64,000 bases of DNA from Anaerolineales bacterium (GCA_025808555.1 CP075526.1:62001-126000), one strand, 5' to 3'. Counted from the first letter of the stretch, positions 25,151 to 33,761 are shown. Program-made: numbers and translations. Notes: generated from the sequence alone by a model not told the origin.

Positions 25151-25381
25151 ATGGAGAAATGGGAGTATCTTGAACTTAAGATCACCCACGGCGAGGTTGA
25201 GCTGGTGGACGGGGAATTGATGCCGCCTGCCTCGGCACAAAACGCTGACCCGTACGAATACATCAAGTCCCTTTTGACTGATGGCTGGCAGCTGGTTACA
25301 CGATCCGGCGCTCTCTCGGGTGAGTTCTCAGTAATCCTTAAGAGGCCAGTTGCCCATGAACATAAACCCACAAACAAGTGA
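25151..25381 (+). CDS. Small DUF4177-like protein
   Basis: A 76-residue protein starting MEKWEYLELKI and containing YEYIKSLLTDGWQLVTRSG, the pattern of DUF4177-type small beta-alpha-beta proteins (WEY.. and GWELV). The function is unknown. Its 3' end overlaps the ZIP transporter start by 26 bp, so the two are probably co-translated. Confidence 0.75.
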   Translation: MEKWEYLELKITHGEVELVDGELMPPASAQNADPYEYIKSLLTDGWQLVTRSGALSGEFSVILKRPVAHEHKPTNK

Positions 25382-26096
25382 AGTCTTTTTTGCTGCCCTG
25401 CTGACCGCGGTTGCCACAGGCCTCGGGGCTTTGCCCTTTATGCTGGTTCGCAATTTTCCGCGCCATTGGCTCGGCATTTTTAATGCCCTCGCCGCTGGGC
25501 TCATGCTGGGTGCGTCTCACGGGCTCATCAATGATGGCTTGGCCTATGGCGCCGGCCTGCTCATCCTAGGGATTTTGAGCGGGCTCGGCCTGATCATGTT
25601 GCTCAACCGTCGCCTGGAGACCAGCAAGAGCCAGGCAATCAACGCTTTTCAAAGCTCGGGCGGTACGAAAGCTCTGTTGATCGTAGGCATCATGACCTTG
25701 CACTCCTTTGCCGAAGGCATAGGACTGGGCGTTGCCTATGGGGGCGGACAAAGCCTGGGCTTGTTCATAACTCTAGCCATCGCCATACATAATATTCCAG
25801 AAGGACTGGCGATCAGCCTAGTGCTGGTACCACGCGGCGCCAGCCCACTTAAAGCGATGCTGTGGAGCATCTTTTCCAGCCTGCCGCAGCCGTTGATGGC
25901 AGTGCCTGCGTTTCTGCTGGTTTCCTTTTTTGCCCCTGCCCTCCCCTTTGGCCTGGGGCTGGCCGCAGGCGCCATGATCTGGATGGCGTTTGCAGAGCTT
26001 GTGCCTGATGCGCTGCAGGACATTAGTGCAGCGACGGCCGGCGCGGTGATCACCCTTGGCCTGGTAAGTATGCTGGCATTGCAAGTATTGCTTTAG
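25356..26096 (+). CDS. ZIP family metal transporter
   Basis: A 246-residue inner-membrane protein with about eight hydrophobic helices. The ZIP metal-site helices are clear: LHSFAEGIGLGVAYG and AIAIHNIPEGLAISLVL (HNIPEG), with a later WMAFAELVPDAL. ZIP proteins import zinc, iron or other divalent metals. The histidine-rich loop is missing; a short charged loop (NRRLETSKSQ) takes its place. ATG at 25356 is preferred over TTG at 25350. Confidence 0.92.
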   Translation: MNINPQTSEVFFAALLTAVATGLGALPFMLVRNFPRHWLGIFNALAAGLMLGASHGLINDGLAYGAGLLILGILSGLGLIMLLNRRLETSKSQAINAFQSSGGTKALLIVGIMTLHSFAEGIGLGVAYGGGQSLGLFITLAIAIHNIPEGLAISLVLVPRGASPLKAMLWSIFSSLPQPLMAVPAFLLVSFFAPALPFGLGLAAGAMIWMAFAELVPDALQDISAATAGAVITLGLVSMLALQVLL

Positions 26097-26417
26097 GTCA
26101 TTTGCCCCAGTTCAACAGGACATTCACCATATGACAGGCCTGCCGGGCAAGCGTATTCTATGAGCAAAGAAACGTCGGAGCAGGTTCCAGCAGATCGCCG
26201 ACACTAACGGTAATGAGACGGCCAGAAAACAAGGCCGCAGCCGTTTGACAGAGTGGCCGGTGCGGTCACCAGAACAGGCGAAGCTGGTAGGCAAGTCAAG
26301 CAGAGCCGGGCCAGAGGCGAACTGGTCAGGCAAAGACTTAGCCCTGATTGCTCCGGCGTTTTCTTTTTGTTAATACACAGCCACGGTAGAAACGAAAGAC
26401 AGCTCTGGGTTAGTTCG
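26097..26417. other. Intergenic, no gene seen
   Basis: This is 321 bp between the convergent ZIP and DUF1801 genes. No open frame with protein-like composition, no RNA fold and no clear terminator was found. A weak GC-rich segment followed by TTTTCTTTTTG near 26358-26370 might end plus-strand transcription. Confidence 0.4.
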
Positions 26418-26882
26418 TTACTTCCTGGCCCGCTCCGAGGATTTACGAGCATCTACGTACATTTCGAGCAGCCGTTGTTTTGAATTCATCGCCACGGTCT
26501 CCCCGATCAGCTCCAGCGGTAGGTCTTCCAGCTTCTTGAAGCGCACGCAGGATTTGCCAATGTCCATTCGCTTGCCAGTGGCTTTATAGCGGTCCATGAA
26601 CCACTTGGTGGTGGCAGGTTCGCTGTAGATATTATTCAGGTAAACCGCCATGTAATTCTTCTGAGACGCCAAGGCGGCGATGCCCAAGGGCTGGCCATTG
26701 TATGTTTCCGGGAAATCCTTGAGCGGGATGTAGTAGGTGATCATTCCGAAGGTCATTCCCTCTTCAAAGCCTTTGGGCAGATTGGCCTTGATAACCTTAC
26801 GCACCGCGCTAAGGGCCTTGCGCCGCTCTTTTGGCAGCTCCTTTAGATACTCTGCGATGGTTTTTGCCTTGCTGCTGACCAT
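26418..26882 (-). CDS. DUF1801 family protein
   Basis: A 154-residue protein with DUF1801/YdhG-type features: IAEYLKELPKERRKALSAVRKVIKANLPKGFEEGMTFGMITYYIP, ALASQKNYMAVYL and IGKSCVRFKKLEDLPLELIG. Small cytoplasmic proteins of this fold have no firm function. It is a single gene on the minus strand, divergent from the SHMT-GcvT gene. Confidence 0.9.
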   Translation of the reverse strand: MVSSKAKTIAEYLKELPKERRKALSAVRKVIKANLPKGFEEGMTFGMITYYIPLKDFPETYNGQPLGIAALASQKNYMAVYLNNIYSEPATTKWFMDRYKATGKRMDIGKSCVRFKKLEDLPLELIGETVAMNSKQRLLEMYVDARKSSERARK

Positions 26883-26977
26883 GAGCCCTCCGCTCTATAC
26901 ACAGCCTATCGCACTTGGAAGCCCTTCGTCAAGCGCTGATACAATTCGTTTGTTAGCCTCCACATAGACAAAAGAAT

Positions 26978-29900
26978 ATGCCGACCAAAAAGACAAAATC
27001 TGCCCCTAAAGACTTCTTGTTCCGCGGCACGCTGGCCCAGCTGGACCCGGCGGTGTATGAGCTGAACCAGCTCGAAGCCGAGCGCCAGTGCCGCAAGCTG
27101 ATTCTTATCGCCAGCGAGAGTACCGCCCCGCTGGCCGTGCGCGAGGCGCTGGCCTCCGCTTTCGGCAATATTTATGCCGAGGGCTACCCCGACGAAGACA
27201 GCCGCTGGTTGGACGAAGATGAACTGTTGGACCACGAAACGCGGCTGGCGCACTATCGCCGCAACTCCGACCCGCGCTATTACAAAGGGGTGGAGTACGC
27301 CGACGCCATCGAGGCGCTGGCCCGCCGCCGCTGCGCCGAGGCCTTTGCCGCCAACGGCGTGGGCGCCGACCAGATCTATGTCAACGTGCAGGCGCTCTCC
27401 GGCGGCCCGGCCAACAATGCCGTATATCACGCCCTGGTGAAGCCAGGCGACACGGTGATGGGCATGAACTTGCTCCATGGCGGCCATCTTTCGCACGGCG
27501 CGCCCGTCAACCGCTCCGGCAAGTATTTCAACATCGTACACTATTCGGTAGACCCGGTGACGGAGCGGATCGACTATGACCAGGTGGAAGCCCTGGCCCG
27601 CGAGCACAAGCCCAAGATGATCATCGGCGGCTTCTCATCCTACCCGTGGCCGGCCGATTGGGCGCGCCTGCGCCAGATTGCCGACGGGGTGGACGCCTAC
27701 TTGTTGACCGATATTGCTCATGTGGCTGGCCTGGTGGCAGCCGGCGTATACCCCTCCCCCATTGGGCACGCCCATGTGGTGACCTCGACCACCCACAAGA
27801 CGCTCAATGGGCCGCGTGGCGCCATCATCATGACCACCGACAAGAAGATCGCCGAGCTGATTGACCGGGCCGTGTTCCCCGGCGAGCAAGGCGGCCCGCA
27901 TGTGAACGTGTTTGGCGGGCTGGCACTCACTTTCAAAATAGCCCAGAGCAAAGAGTTCAAGCAATTGCAGGCCCAGGTGGTGAAGAACGCAGTGGCGCTG
28001 ACCGAGCAGCTACAGAAACGCGGTTTCCGCATTCCCTTCGGTGGCACGCAGAGCCATCTCACCAACGTGGACTGCAAAAGCGTTGTGGGGCCGGATGGCA
28101 CGACCCTTTCGGGCGATATGGCGGCCCGCATTCTGGATATTGCCGGCGTTGTGGTCAACCGCAACACCATCCCGGGTGACCGCGGCGCCATGAACCCCTC
28201 CGGCCTGCGCCTAGGCACGCCGTGGATCACGCAGCGGGGCTTCAAGGAGAAGGAGAGCCGCCAGCTGGCCGACATCATCGCCGATGTGCTGCTGGCCTGC
28301 GTGCCCTACCGCGACCGCAGTGAGACCAGCCTGAGCCAGCGCGCCAAGGTGGACTTTGCCGTGCTGGAGGATGCCAAGCTGCGCGTGCGCGCCCTGGCCG
28401 AGAAGGCTGGCATTGACTTCAAATCGGCCTCGAGTGGCTATCCGCACTTCTACTATATAGATGACAAGCCCAAGGCTAAAGGCGCCTGGGTAGGGATTGA
28501 AGTGCACGGCGAGCAGGCTACGAACTTGCTGAACATGGCCATCGCCAGCGACATTGAGACGCTTGGCAAAGGCGCTGGCTTCCTCACCCATACGCCCAAG
28601 GGCGATGTGCACGGTAGCATCAAAACGCTGGCAAACGGTGGCTACCTGCTGGGCGTCAAGCGTGCCCAGTTCGGGCTGGCCACGGCCTGGTTGCGCGCCC
28701 TCTCGGATGGCTATGTAACCGTTGACCCGGCCGATTTGCAACGCAAGGCGCCCGGCCCCGTGGCCGTCCGCGAGTCCAAGTTCAAAGTGGCGGCGCCAGC
28801 CGGCAAAGCCGCTGCGGCCGAGAAGCCGTTCTACTACGGCATCGGCAGCTCCAAAGCCAAGGCGCTGCCCAAGTTCGACTGGCATGAACCCAGCGAAACG
28901 GCCATCAAGCGCACCGCGCTCTACGACACCCATGTGGCACTGAGCGCAAAGATGGTGCCGTTTGCAGGCTGGGATATGCCGCTGCGCTACAGCTCCGTAC
29001 GCGAGGAGCATGCCGCCGTGCGCACGGCCGCCGGCTTGTTCGATGTCACCCATATGGGCGTATACGACATCAGCGGGCCGCAGGCTGCCAGCTTCCTCGA
29101 TTCGGTGTGCGGCAACGACATCGCCGGCCTGCCGGTCGGCATGTCTATCTATACGCACTTCATGGATGCTGACGCCAATGTCCTTGACGACCTGATCGTT
29201 TACCGCATGGCCGAGCAGCACTATCTGGTAGTGGTCAATGCCGCCAATGATGACAAGAACTGGGCTTGGCTCACCGCGGTGCAGACAGGCGCGGTGTGCG
29301 TAGACCGCCAGCAGCCCGGTGCGCTGGCCTTTGGCCGCGGCGCCCGGCTGCGCAACCTGCGCGCCGCGAGCAGCGGCAAGCACCAGCGCGTAGACTTGGC
29401 CCTGCAAGGCCCCAAGTCTCGCAAGGTTTTGCTGGCGCTGGGCGGCAGCGATGCCGATAAGCAAACCATCCGCAAGCTCAGGCGCTTCGGCGTAGCGAAG
29501 GTGACTCTGGGCGGCTTCGACCTGATCCTTTCACGCACGGGCTACACCGGCGAGCCGGTCTCGTTCGAGCTGTTCGTGCATCCTAGCCAAGCCGTAGCGC
29601 TGTGGAACGCACTGCTGGCCGTCGGCGCCAAGCACGGCCTTAAGCCATGCGGGCTGGCGGCGCGCGATTCGTTGCGTATCGAAGCTGGCCTGCCCCTCTA
29701 TGGGCATGAGCTGGCCGGGCCGCTCAATCTGGGGATCGGTCATTCCGGCTTCCGCGCCTTCGTCAAGACCTATAAGCCCTGGTTCATCGGCCGCGCCGCC
29801 TTCCTGGCGCAGGAGCAGGAGCGCAAGCAGGAAGCGCTGCGCTTCCGCCTGCCGCCGGGCGTGCGCATCGCTCATCAGGGCGACCCTGTGACCGACCCGG

Positions 29901-30088
29901 ACGGCAAGCGCATCGGCGAGGTGACCAGCTGCTCGCTGGACAGCGAAGGCACGCTGACCGGGCAAGCTTTGGTGAACAAGAAATTCACCAAAGAAGGCAC
30001 CAAGCTGCTGATATACCAAGGCCATGCAGGCAAAGATATAGGCGCCGCCACCCCCACCGAGGCTACAGTGGTCAGTCGCATGAAGTGA
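26978..30088 (+). CDS. Serine hydroxymethyltransferase-aminomethyltransferase (GlyA-GcvT) fusion
   Basis: A 1036-residue cytoplasmic fusion. Residues about 20-440 are SHMT (serine plus THF to glycine plus methylene-THF): LILIASESTAP, LSGGPANNAVY, FSSYPWPADW, DIAHVAGLV, PLP Lys274 in TSTTHKTLNGPRG. SHMT carries an extra acidic/basic insert at about 72-100, between YAEGYP and RYYKGVEYAD. Residues about 645-1036 are GcvT (glycine cleavage T protein): KMVPFAGWDMPLRY, GLFDVTHMG, LDDLIVYRM, TGYTGEPVSFELF, AARDSLRIEAGLPLYGHEL. Between them, about 503-575 resembles a degenerate copy of the GcvT N-terminal region. Both activities handle methylene-THF and glycine. No gcvH or gcvP lies nearby. Confidence 0.93.
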   Translation: MPTKKTKSAPKDFLFRGTLAQLDPAVYELNQLEAERQCRKLILIASESTAPLAVREALASAFGNIYAEGYPDEDSRWLDEDELLDHETRLAHYRRNSDPRYYKGVEYADAIEALARRRCAEAFAANGVGADQIYVNVQALSGGPANNAVYHALVKPGDTVMGMNLLHGGHLSHGAPVNRSGKYFNIVHYSVDPVTERIDYDQVEALAREHKPKMIIGGFSSYPWPADWARLRQIADGVDAYLLTDIAHVAGLVAAGVYPSPIGHAHVVTSTTHKTLNGPRGAIIMTTDKKIAELIDRAVFPGEQGGPHVNVFGGLALTFKIAQSKEFKQLQAQVVKNAVALTEQLQKRGFRIPFGGTQSHLTNVDCKSVVGPDGTTLSGDMAARILDIAGVVVNRNTIPGDRGAMNPSGLRLGTPWITQRGFKEKESRQLADIIADVLLACVPYRDRSETSLSQRAKVDFAVLEDAKLRVRALAEKAGIDFKSASSGYPHFYYIDDKPKAKGAWVGIEVHGEQATNLLNMAIASDIETLGKGAGFLTHTPKGDVHGSIKTLANGGYLLGVKRAQFGLATAWLRALSDGYVTVDPADLQRKAPGPVAVRESKFKVAAPAGKAAAAEKPFYYGIGSSKAKALPKFDWHEPSETAIKRTALYDTHVALSAKMVPFAGWDMPLRYSSVREEHAAVRTAAGLFDVTHMGVYDISGPQAASFLDSVCGNDIAGLPVGMSIYTHFMDADANVLDDLIVYRMAEQHYLVVVNAANDDKNWAWLTAVQTGAVCVDRQQPGALAFGRGARLRNLRAASSGKHQRVDLALQGPKSRKVLLALGGSDADKQTIRKLRRFGVAKVTLGGFDLILSRTGYTGEPVSFELFVHPSQAVALWNALLAVGAKHGLKPCGLAARDSLRIEAGLPLYGHELAGPLNLGIGHSGFRAFVKTYKPWFIGRAAFLAQEQERKQEALRFRLPPGVRIAHQGDPVTDPDGKRIGEVTSCSLDSEGTLTGQALVNKKFTKEGTKLLIYQGHAGKDIGAATPTEATVVSRMK

Positions 30089-30099
30089 CTATTTTGATC

Positions 30100-30134
30100 A
30101 AAAAAAGGCGCTGCTCTGCAGCGCCTTTTTTTTA
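30100..30134. terminator. Bidirectional terminator
   Basis: AAAAGGCGCTGC / GCAGCGCCTTTT stem with a TCT loop and T-runs on both strands, between the fusion gene and the minus-strand hypothetical. Confidence 0.92.
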
Positions 30135-30542
30135 TTTTGCTCGCATTCGGTTTCCGCGTGGGTTATGCTCCAGCTCTACCATGCCGAGGGCCTCAAGAAG
30201 AGGTGGCATGTACATCGCAAAGCGTCCGCGCAGCCCCTTCTTGGTGCCGTACCAACCTTTGACAGGATTCTTTGTCGAGCGTGCCCAGGCTTCAACTGTG
30301 CCTTCTTTGGCAGGCTTGTTTTCGTCCGCGCTGCCAAGCTCTATCCAGTCACCGTGTTTCTTCAACATGGCGTGCAGATCGGCAACACCACGCCAAAGGT
30401 AACCAAGCTTGGTGCTACCCACCTGACAGATGATCACTGGTGGCTCAACACTGTCATCCTTATACATCGTATATGCACTGGTGCCAGGGGGAGTCTTCAA
30501 TTGCCAGGGATCTTCCTTGGTGCCTTTGCCTTTTGCCGCCAT
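30132..30542 (-). CDS. Small conserved-looking hypothetical protein
   Basis: A 136-residue hydrophilic protein starting MAAKGKGTKEDPWQLKTPPG, with SAYTMYKDDSVEPPVIICQVG, LHAMLKKHGDWIELGSADE and GTVEAWARSTKNPVKGWYG. The ATG at 30542 follows AGGAGG by 6 bp. I do not recognise a characterised family. There are no membrane segments or cysteine motifs. It is transcribed alone. Confidence 0.72.
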   Translation of the reverse strand: MAAKGKGTKEDPWQLKTPPGTSAYTMYKDDSVEPPVIICQVGSTKLGYLWRGVADLHAMLKKHGDWIELGSADENKPAKEGTVEAWARSTKNPVKGWYGTKKGLRGRFAMYMPPLLEALGMVELEHNPRGNRMRAK

Positions 30543-30894
30543 CGTTCGCCTCCTAGACGAAACTGAATACATGATTGTAAGGGGAAACAGATCCAAAAGT
30601 ACAGGCGGTAATGACATACGATGAAACTAAGGAGGGAGTGGTGCTTACTTCCGAAATAACCCGGATGCCACCTTCTACGGATATCAGATATCCCGGCCTC
30701 AGAATTGGTTCATGTGCGTAATCGCCGAATAATGCTTCTTGACTAAGTGAGAAGAATGTCGAAAAACAAAATAGTCGGAGGTATTAAAGCTGAAATCGCA
30801 AAAAAAAGAAAACTCGTGGTGACAGCCTTGATTTTTGTAACACTCGCAAATTCGAACTCCATGTATGGCGCACAATGCTGATAATTCTGGCTAC

Positions 30895-31488
30895 TCACCG
30901 AGTACAGACTACCTGCGGCGACAGGCGCACAAAGACCAGCACCGCGAGTCCGACGCTGCCGGAAAGAGCGGCTCCCGCCACCACGATCGCCCCCAGCATC
31001 AGCGCCCACAGCGTACCCGTGCTTGCCGCCACGCCTGCGAAGAACGGCGTATTGTGCCCCGAGCCGATGGCGAAGCCCAACGCCGCCATCGCCATGCGCA
31101 CCGCCGCCTGCCGGCAGGAGAAGCGTGGCTCGGCGTCAGCCGAGTAGCTTCTCCCAATGCGCAGCGGAGCTGCGCATACGGCCCAGCCCGCCAGCGCCCC
31201 TGCCACAGCCGAGGTCACGAAGAGGTCCACCGCAGAGCGCGAATACACCACGCCCTCAAAGCCCGGCAGCACGCGGTTGCCGCCCCACAGTAGTCAATGA
31301 TCGGGTGCTGCACTGCGCTCACTGCAAATGAGGCCAGTTGGGTCAGCGTCAGCAGGCCCACAAAGGCCAGCACCGCTAGCCAGGTGTTCTGGGCAGCGGG
31401 GGCGCAGTTCCTCAAACGCCCACGCCACCAGCAGCCCCGCCAGCGCCGCCACCACGATCCCCAGCGGCGCAATGAACCAGATCGGCAT
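30895..31488 (-). pseudogene. Frameshifted membrane-protein gene
   Basis: Three adjacent segments read as one hydrophobic protein only if two frame changes are made. It starts at 31488 (MPIWFIAPLGIVVAALAGLL) to about 31408, continues in another frame (AAQNTWLAVLAFVGLLTLTQ) to about 31285, then returns to the first frame (GGNRVLPGFEGVVYSRSAV) down to 30895. Removing one C from a CCCCC run near 31405 and two bases near 31290 would restore a protein of about 197 residues with five or so membrane helices. A 36-nt hairpin (about 31119-31155) lies inside. Family not recognised. Decay or sequencing error. Confidence 0.55.
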
Positions 31489-31853
31489 GATTCGCGCCTG
31501 GTGGATTAGTAAAAAGGCGCCAAGCCGGCCAGCCCGGCCAATACACCTGCCAGCGCGCAATGTGAGGTCAGAAACGGTTGTGTCTTCGTTGTGTCTTCGT
31601 CATTTCTCATCCAACATGCCTTCCACGCCCGCTGCCGAATACTTGATTTTTTGCCCAGCTTTCCAAAAATAGGCGCACTGCGTGTACAAAGGTGCCATGC
31701 TTACATGGATCCGCCTTCTGCAAAAGTTGTTAGTAATAAGTTTTAACCCCCACCCATATTCGCGTAATAATAACTTTGCTTGTGAGCGGAGTTTGTCGAG
31801 ATTTACGCCTTCGCAATCCCTCCTGAATATTCCAAAGCCGCTTGGCCTGCTTT

Positions 31854-31907
31854 GTCATTGCGGGGAGTATTGCAGCGCTTTGCGCTGCAAACGGATGAAG
31901 CAATCTG
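31854..31907 (+). repeat. Dispersed repeat family A, copy 1
   Basis: Reads GTCATTGCGGGGAGTATTGCAGC..GCTGCAAACGGATGAAGCAATCTG. It contains a TTGCAGC/GCTGCAA hairpin and matches 60515-60576 in reverse orientation. The rest of 31489-31969 holds no gene that I could support. Confidence 0.75.
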
Positions 31908-31969
31908 CTTCCCTGAGGGTAACGCCAGGCACTGGTTTCCGTTCTCTCATCAATGGCTTTCCTTTCCTT

Positions 31970-32020
31970 ATAAGGAGTTACATATGATAAGGAGTTACAT
32001 ATGATAAGGAGTTACATATG
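31970..32020 (+). repeat. Three tandem 17-bp units carrying RBS and ATG
   Basis: Exact triplicate of ATAAGGAGTTACATATG at 31970-31986, 31987-32003 and 32004-32020. Each unit holds an AAGGAG site and an ATG. The first two ATGs (31984, 32001) open six-codon ORFs (MIRSYI) whose TGA overlaps the next ATG as ATGA. The third ATG (32018) starts the lipoprotein. Confidence 0.95.
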
Positions 32021-32827
32021 AGCAAGAGAGTAATTGTGGTCCTTGCCGTGCTGACCCTGGCCCTCGCCGCCTGCGGCCCCAGCGCCGAGTCGGTCATTGC
32101 CACCGGCATTGCCCAGACCCAGCAGATCAGCGAGCTGCAAACCGCCGCCGCCGGCAACAACGCCACCAGCACGCCGGCTGCTCAGGAGACCCCAACTCCG
32201 GAGACGCCCCAGGCCACCACCAGCCGGGATGTCAACATGCGCTCCGGTGACTCCACCGCCTATGGCGTCATGACCGTCATCCCTGGCGGCCAAACCGTGG
32301 ATGTGCTCGGCATCAACGCCGCCGGCACCTGGTTGCAGGTCCGCTACGCCAGTGCCACTGGCTGGATCTCTATCAGCTTCATCGAAGGTGACGTGCTCGC
32401 CGGCCTGCCCATCGTAACGCCCCCAGCGCCCCCCACGGGCGGCGGGGGTGGTGGTGGCAACAACACCGGCGGCGGTGGAGGCGGGGGCGGTGATAGTGGC
32501 AACACGCAGGACTTCTCGCTGGTCCTCTCCGCCAACAACACTGACAACAAGTCCATCAGCGGCGAAGTCCCGGCCAACACCACTCATCGCATCACCATCC
32601 GCGTGGATGATCTCACCGGCGGCTCCGAAGTGGATATTGCCTTCCAGTGTGACACCAGCATGCCGGAGTACGTGGAGATCACGGCCCCCGGCGCAGACGA
32701 CAACACCATCTGCAACAACAACTGGTCGCATCTAGTCTCGCCCGGCAGCAACAGCTTCACCATCTCGCTGCGCATCACCCAGGGCAACCCAGTCAAGTGG
32801 ACTGTGATCGCTAACGTCAGTCCGTAA
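32018..32827 (+). CDS. SH3b-domain lipoprotein
   Basis: A 269-residue surface lipoprotein. The signal ends in LALAACG (lipobox). A T/P-rich linker follows, then a bacterial SH3 domain (about 68-128: SRDVNMRSGDSTAYGVMTVIPGG, TVDVLGINAAGTWLQVRY, TGWISISFI), a Pro/Gly-rich linker with two runs of seven and eight glycines, and a C-terminal beta domain (about 165-269) with two cysteines (FQCDTS, DNTICNNNW). SH3b domains usually bind peptidoglycan or proteins. Translation starts at the last of three tandem start units. Confidence 0.9.
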   Translation: MSKRVIVVLAVLTLALAACGPSAESVIATGIAQTQQISELQTAAAGNNATSTPAAQETPTPETPQATTSRDVNMRSGDSTAYGVMTVIPGGQTVDVLGINAAGTWLQVRYASATGWISISFIEGDVLAGLPIVTPPAPPTGGGGGGGNNTGGGGGGGGDSGNTQDFSLVLSANNTDNKSISGEVPANTTHRITIRVDDLTGGSEVDIAFQCDTSMPEYVEITAPGADDNTICNNNWSHLVSPGSNSFTISLRITQGNPVKWTVIANVSP

Positions 32828-32839
32828 CACCGGCAACAA

Positions 32840-32875
32840 AAAAGAGCGGCCTGCAAAATTGCAGGCCGCTCTTTT
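32840..32875. terminator. Terminator between two lipoprotein genes
   Basis: AGAGCGGCCTGCAA / TTGCAGGCCGCTCT stem with an AA loop, A-run before and TTTT after; active in plus, possibly also minus direction. Confidence 0.9.
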
Positions 32876-32880
32876 GAATC

Positions 32881-32917
32881 GTCATTGCGAAGTAGGGGGC
32901 GCACTGCGGTGCGCCCG
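32881..32917. repeat. Remnant of repeat families A and D
   Basis: GTCATTGCGA (family A left end) runs into AGTAGGGGGCGCACTGCGGTGCGCCC, a palindrome like the one at 1493-1514. It sits in the short gap between two convergent genes. Confidence 0.5.
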
Positions 32918-32927
32918 ATAACGGTAC

Positions 32928-33761
32928 TTACGGGATCGACACCGTCAGCGTGTAGTCCACCGTGCGCCCGCCCTGCGGCACTACCTCGATGATGTAGTAC
33001 TGCGTCTGCGGCAAGCTCAGGCTGAAGTTGGTCACGCCGTTTTGCGCCCGGGCGTACGGTTCGCCGGTGTTAAAGCCCCAGATCGTCAGGGCTGCATCAC
33101 TGGCGTTGGTGTTCACGTTGACTTGCAGCTGCTTGCCGGTCTGCGCGTAAATGGTGTAAGTCACCGGGTTGCCGCCCACCGTGCGCCCAGTGTAGCTGGC
33201 GCTGCTGCTGCCGCTGGCAAAGTTCACCGGCACGGCGAACGCCACCGACAGCGTAAAGTCCTGGGCGCTGCCGCCGCCCACCACGGTGAACTCGTAGTCC
33301 TGCGTCTTGGTCAACAGGGTGCGGTACGAGGTATAGCGCGTCGCTTCGGCCAGCACCGTGCTGCCGTCGGCGCCCTTGATCTCCATCACGGCGTTGCCGG
33401 CCTGGGTGAACAGATTGGCAACGATCACTTGGTTGGCGGCCGCGCCGGCCACAAAGCTGACCCGCTGGTTGGCCTCCACCCGGCCGGTCACAACACCATT
33501 AGTGGCGCCGGTGGCCAGGTTGATGCGGCCTTCCTCCTGCGTGGGGGTGGGTTCAGGCGTAAAGGTGGCAGTCGCCTCGGGCTCCGGGGTGGCCGTCGGC
33601 AGCGCCTCGGTTGGCGGCACAGCCGCCGCCGTCTCGGTGTTCACCGCTGAGAGGGTGCTGGCCACGCTGGTAAATAGGGCATTGGCGTCCGGCGTGGCCG
33701 GCGCCGGGCTGCAGGCAGCCAGGGCCAGCAGCACAAGCACGGAAAGAGTGGCTCGTTTCAT
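32928..33761 (-). CDS. Lipoprotein with two beta-sandwich repeats
   Basis: A 277-residue lipoprotein. The signal ends in LLALAACS; the segment DANALFTSVASTLSAVNT resembles the one in the 21244 lipoprotein (LDLNALYTQVAGTL). A P/T/E-rich linker (about 48-78) leads to two similar beta domains (about 80-175 and 180-277). Each has a VSFVAGAAANQVIVANLF- or VTYTIYAQTGKQLQVNVN-type strand pair and ends in a YEFTV/YYIIEV..DFTLSV/DYTLTV pattern, like bacterial pre-peptidase C-terminal (PPC-like) domains. Probably a cell-surface binding protein. Confidence 0.85.
   Translation of the reverse strand: MKRATLSVLVLLALAACSPAPATPDANALFTSVASTLSAVNTETAAAVPPTEALPTATPEPEATATFTPEPTPTQEEGRINLATGATNGVVTGRVEANQRVSFVAGAAANQVIVANLFTQAGNAVMEIKGADGSTVLAEATRYTSYRTLLTKTQDYEFTVVGGGSAQDFTLSVAFAVPVNFASGSSSASYTGRTVGGNPVTYTIYAQTGKQLQVNVNTNASDAALTIWGFNTGEPYARAQNGVTNFSLSLPQTQYYIIEVVPQGGRTVDYTLTVSIP

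Noticed and set aside
26204-26452. 82-codon minus-strand frame between the ZIP and DUF1801 genes
   Set aside because: No ribosome-binding site, odd composition, and overlap with the DUF1801 3' end.
28211-29464. 417-codon open frame opposite the SHMT-GcvT gene
   Set aside because: The plus-strand fusion has complete motifs throughout; the antisense frame has none.
31682-31987. 101-codon open frame before the SH3b lipoprotein
   Set aside because: It runs through repeat family A, lacks a ribosome-binding site at its start, and only its last codons overlap the 17-bp units.
31970-32020. CRISPR-like reading of the three 17-bp units
   Set aside because: The units are directly adjacent with no spacers, and each holds an RBS and ATG.
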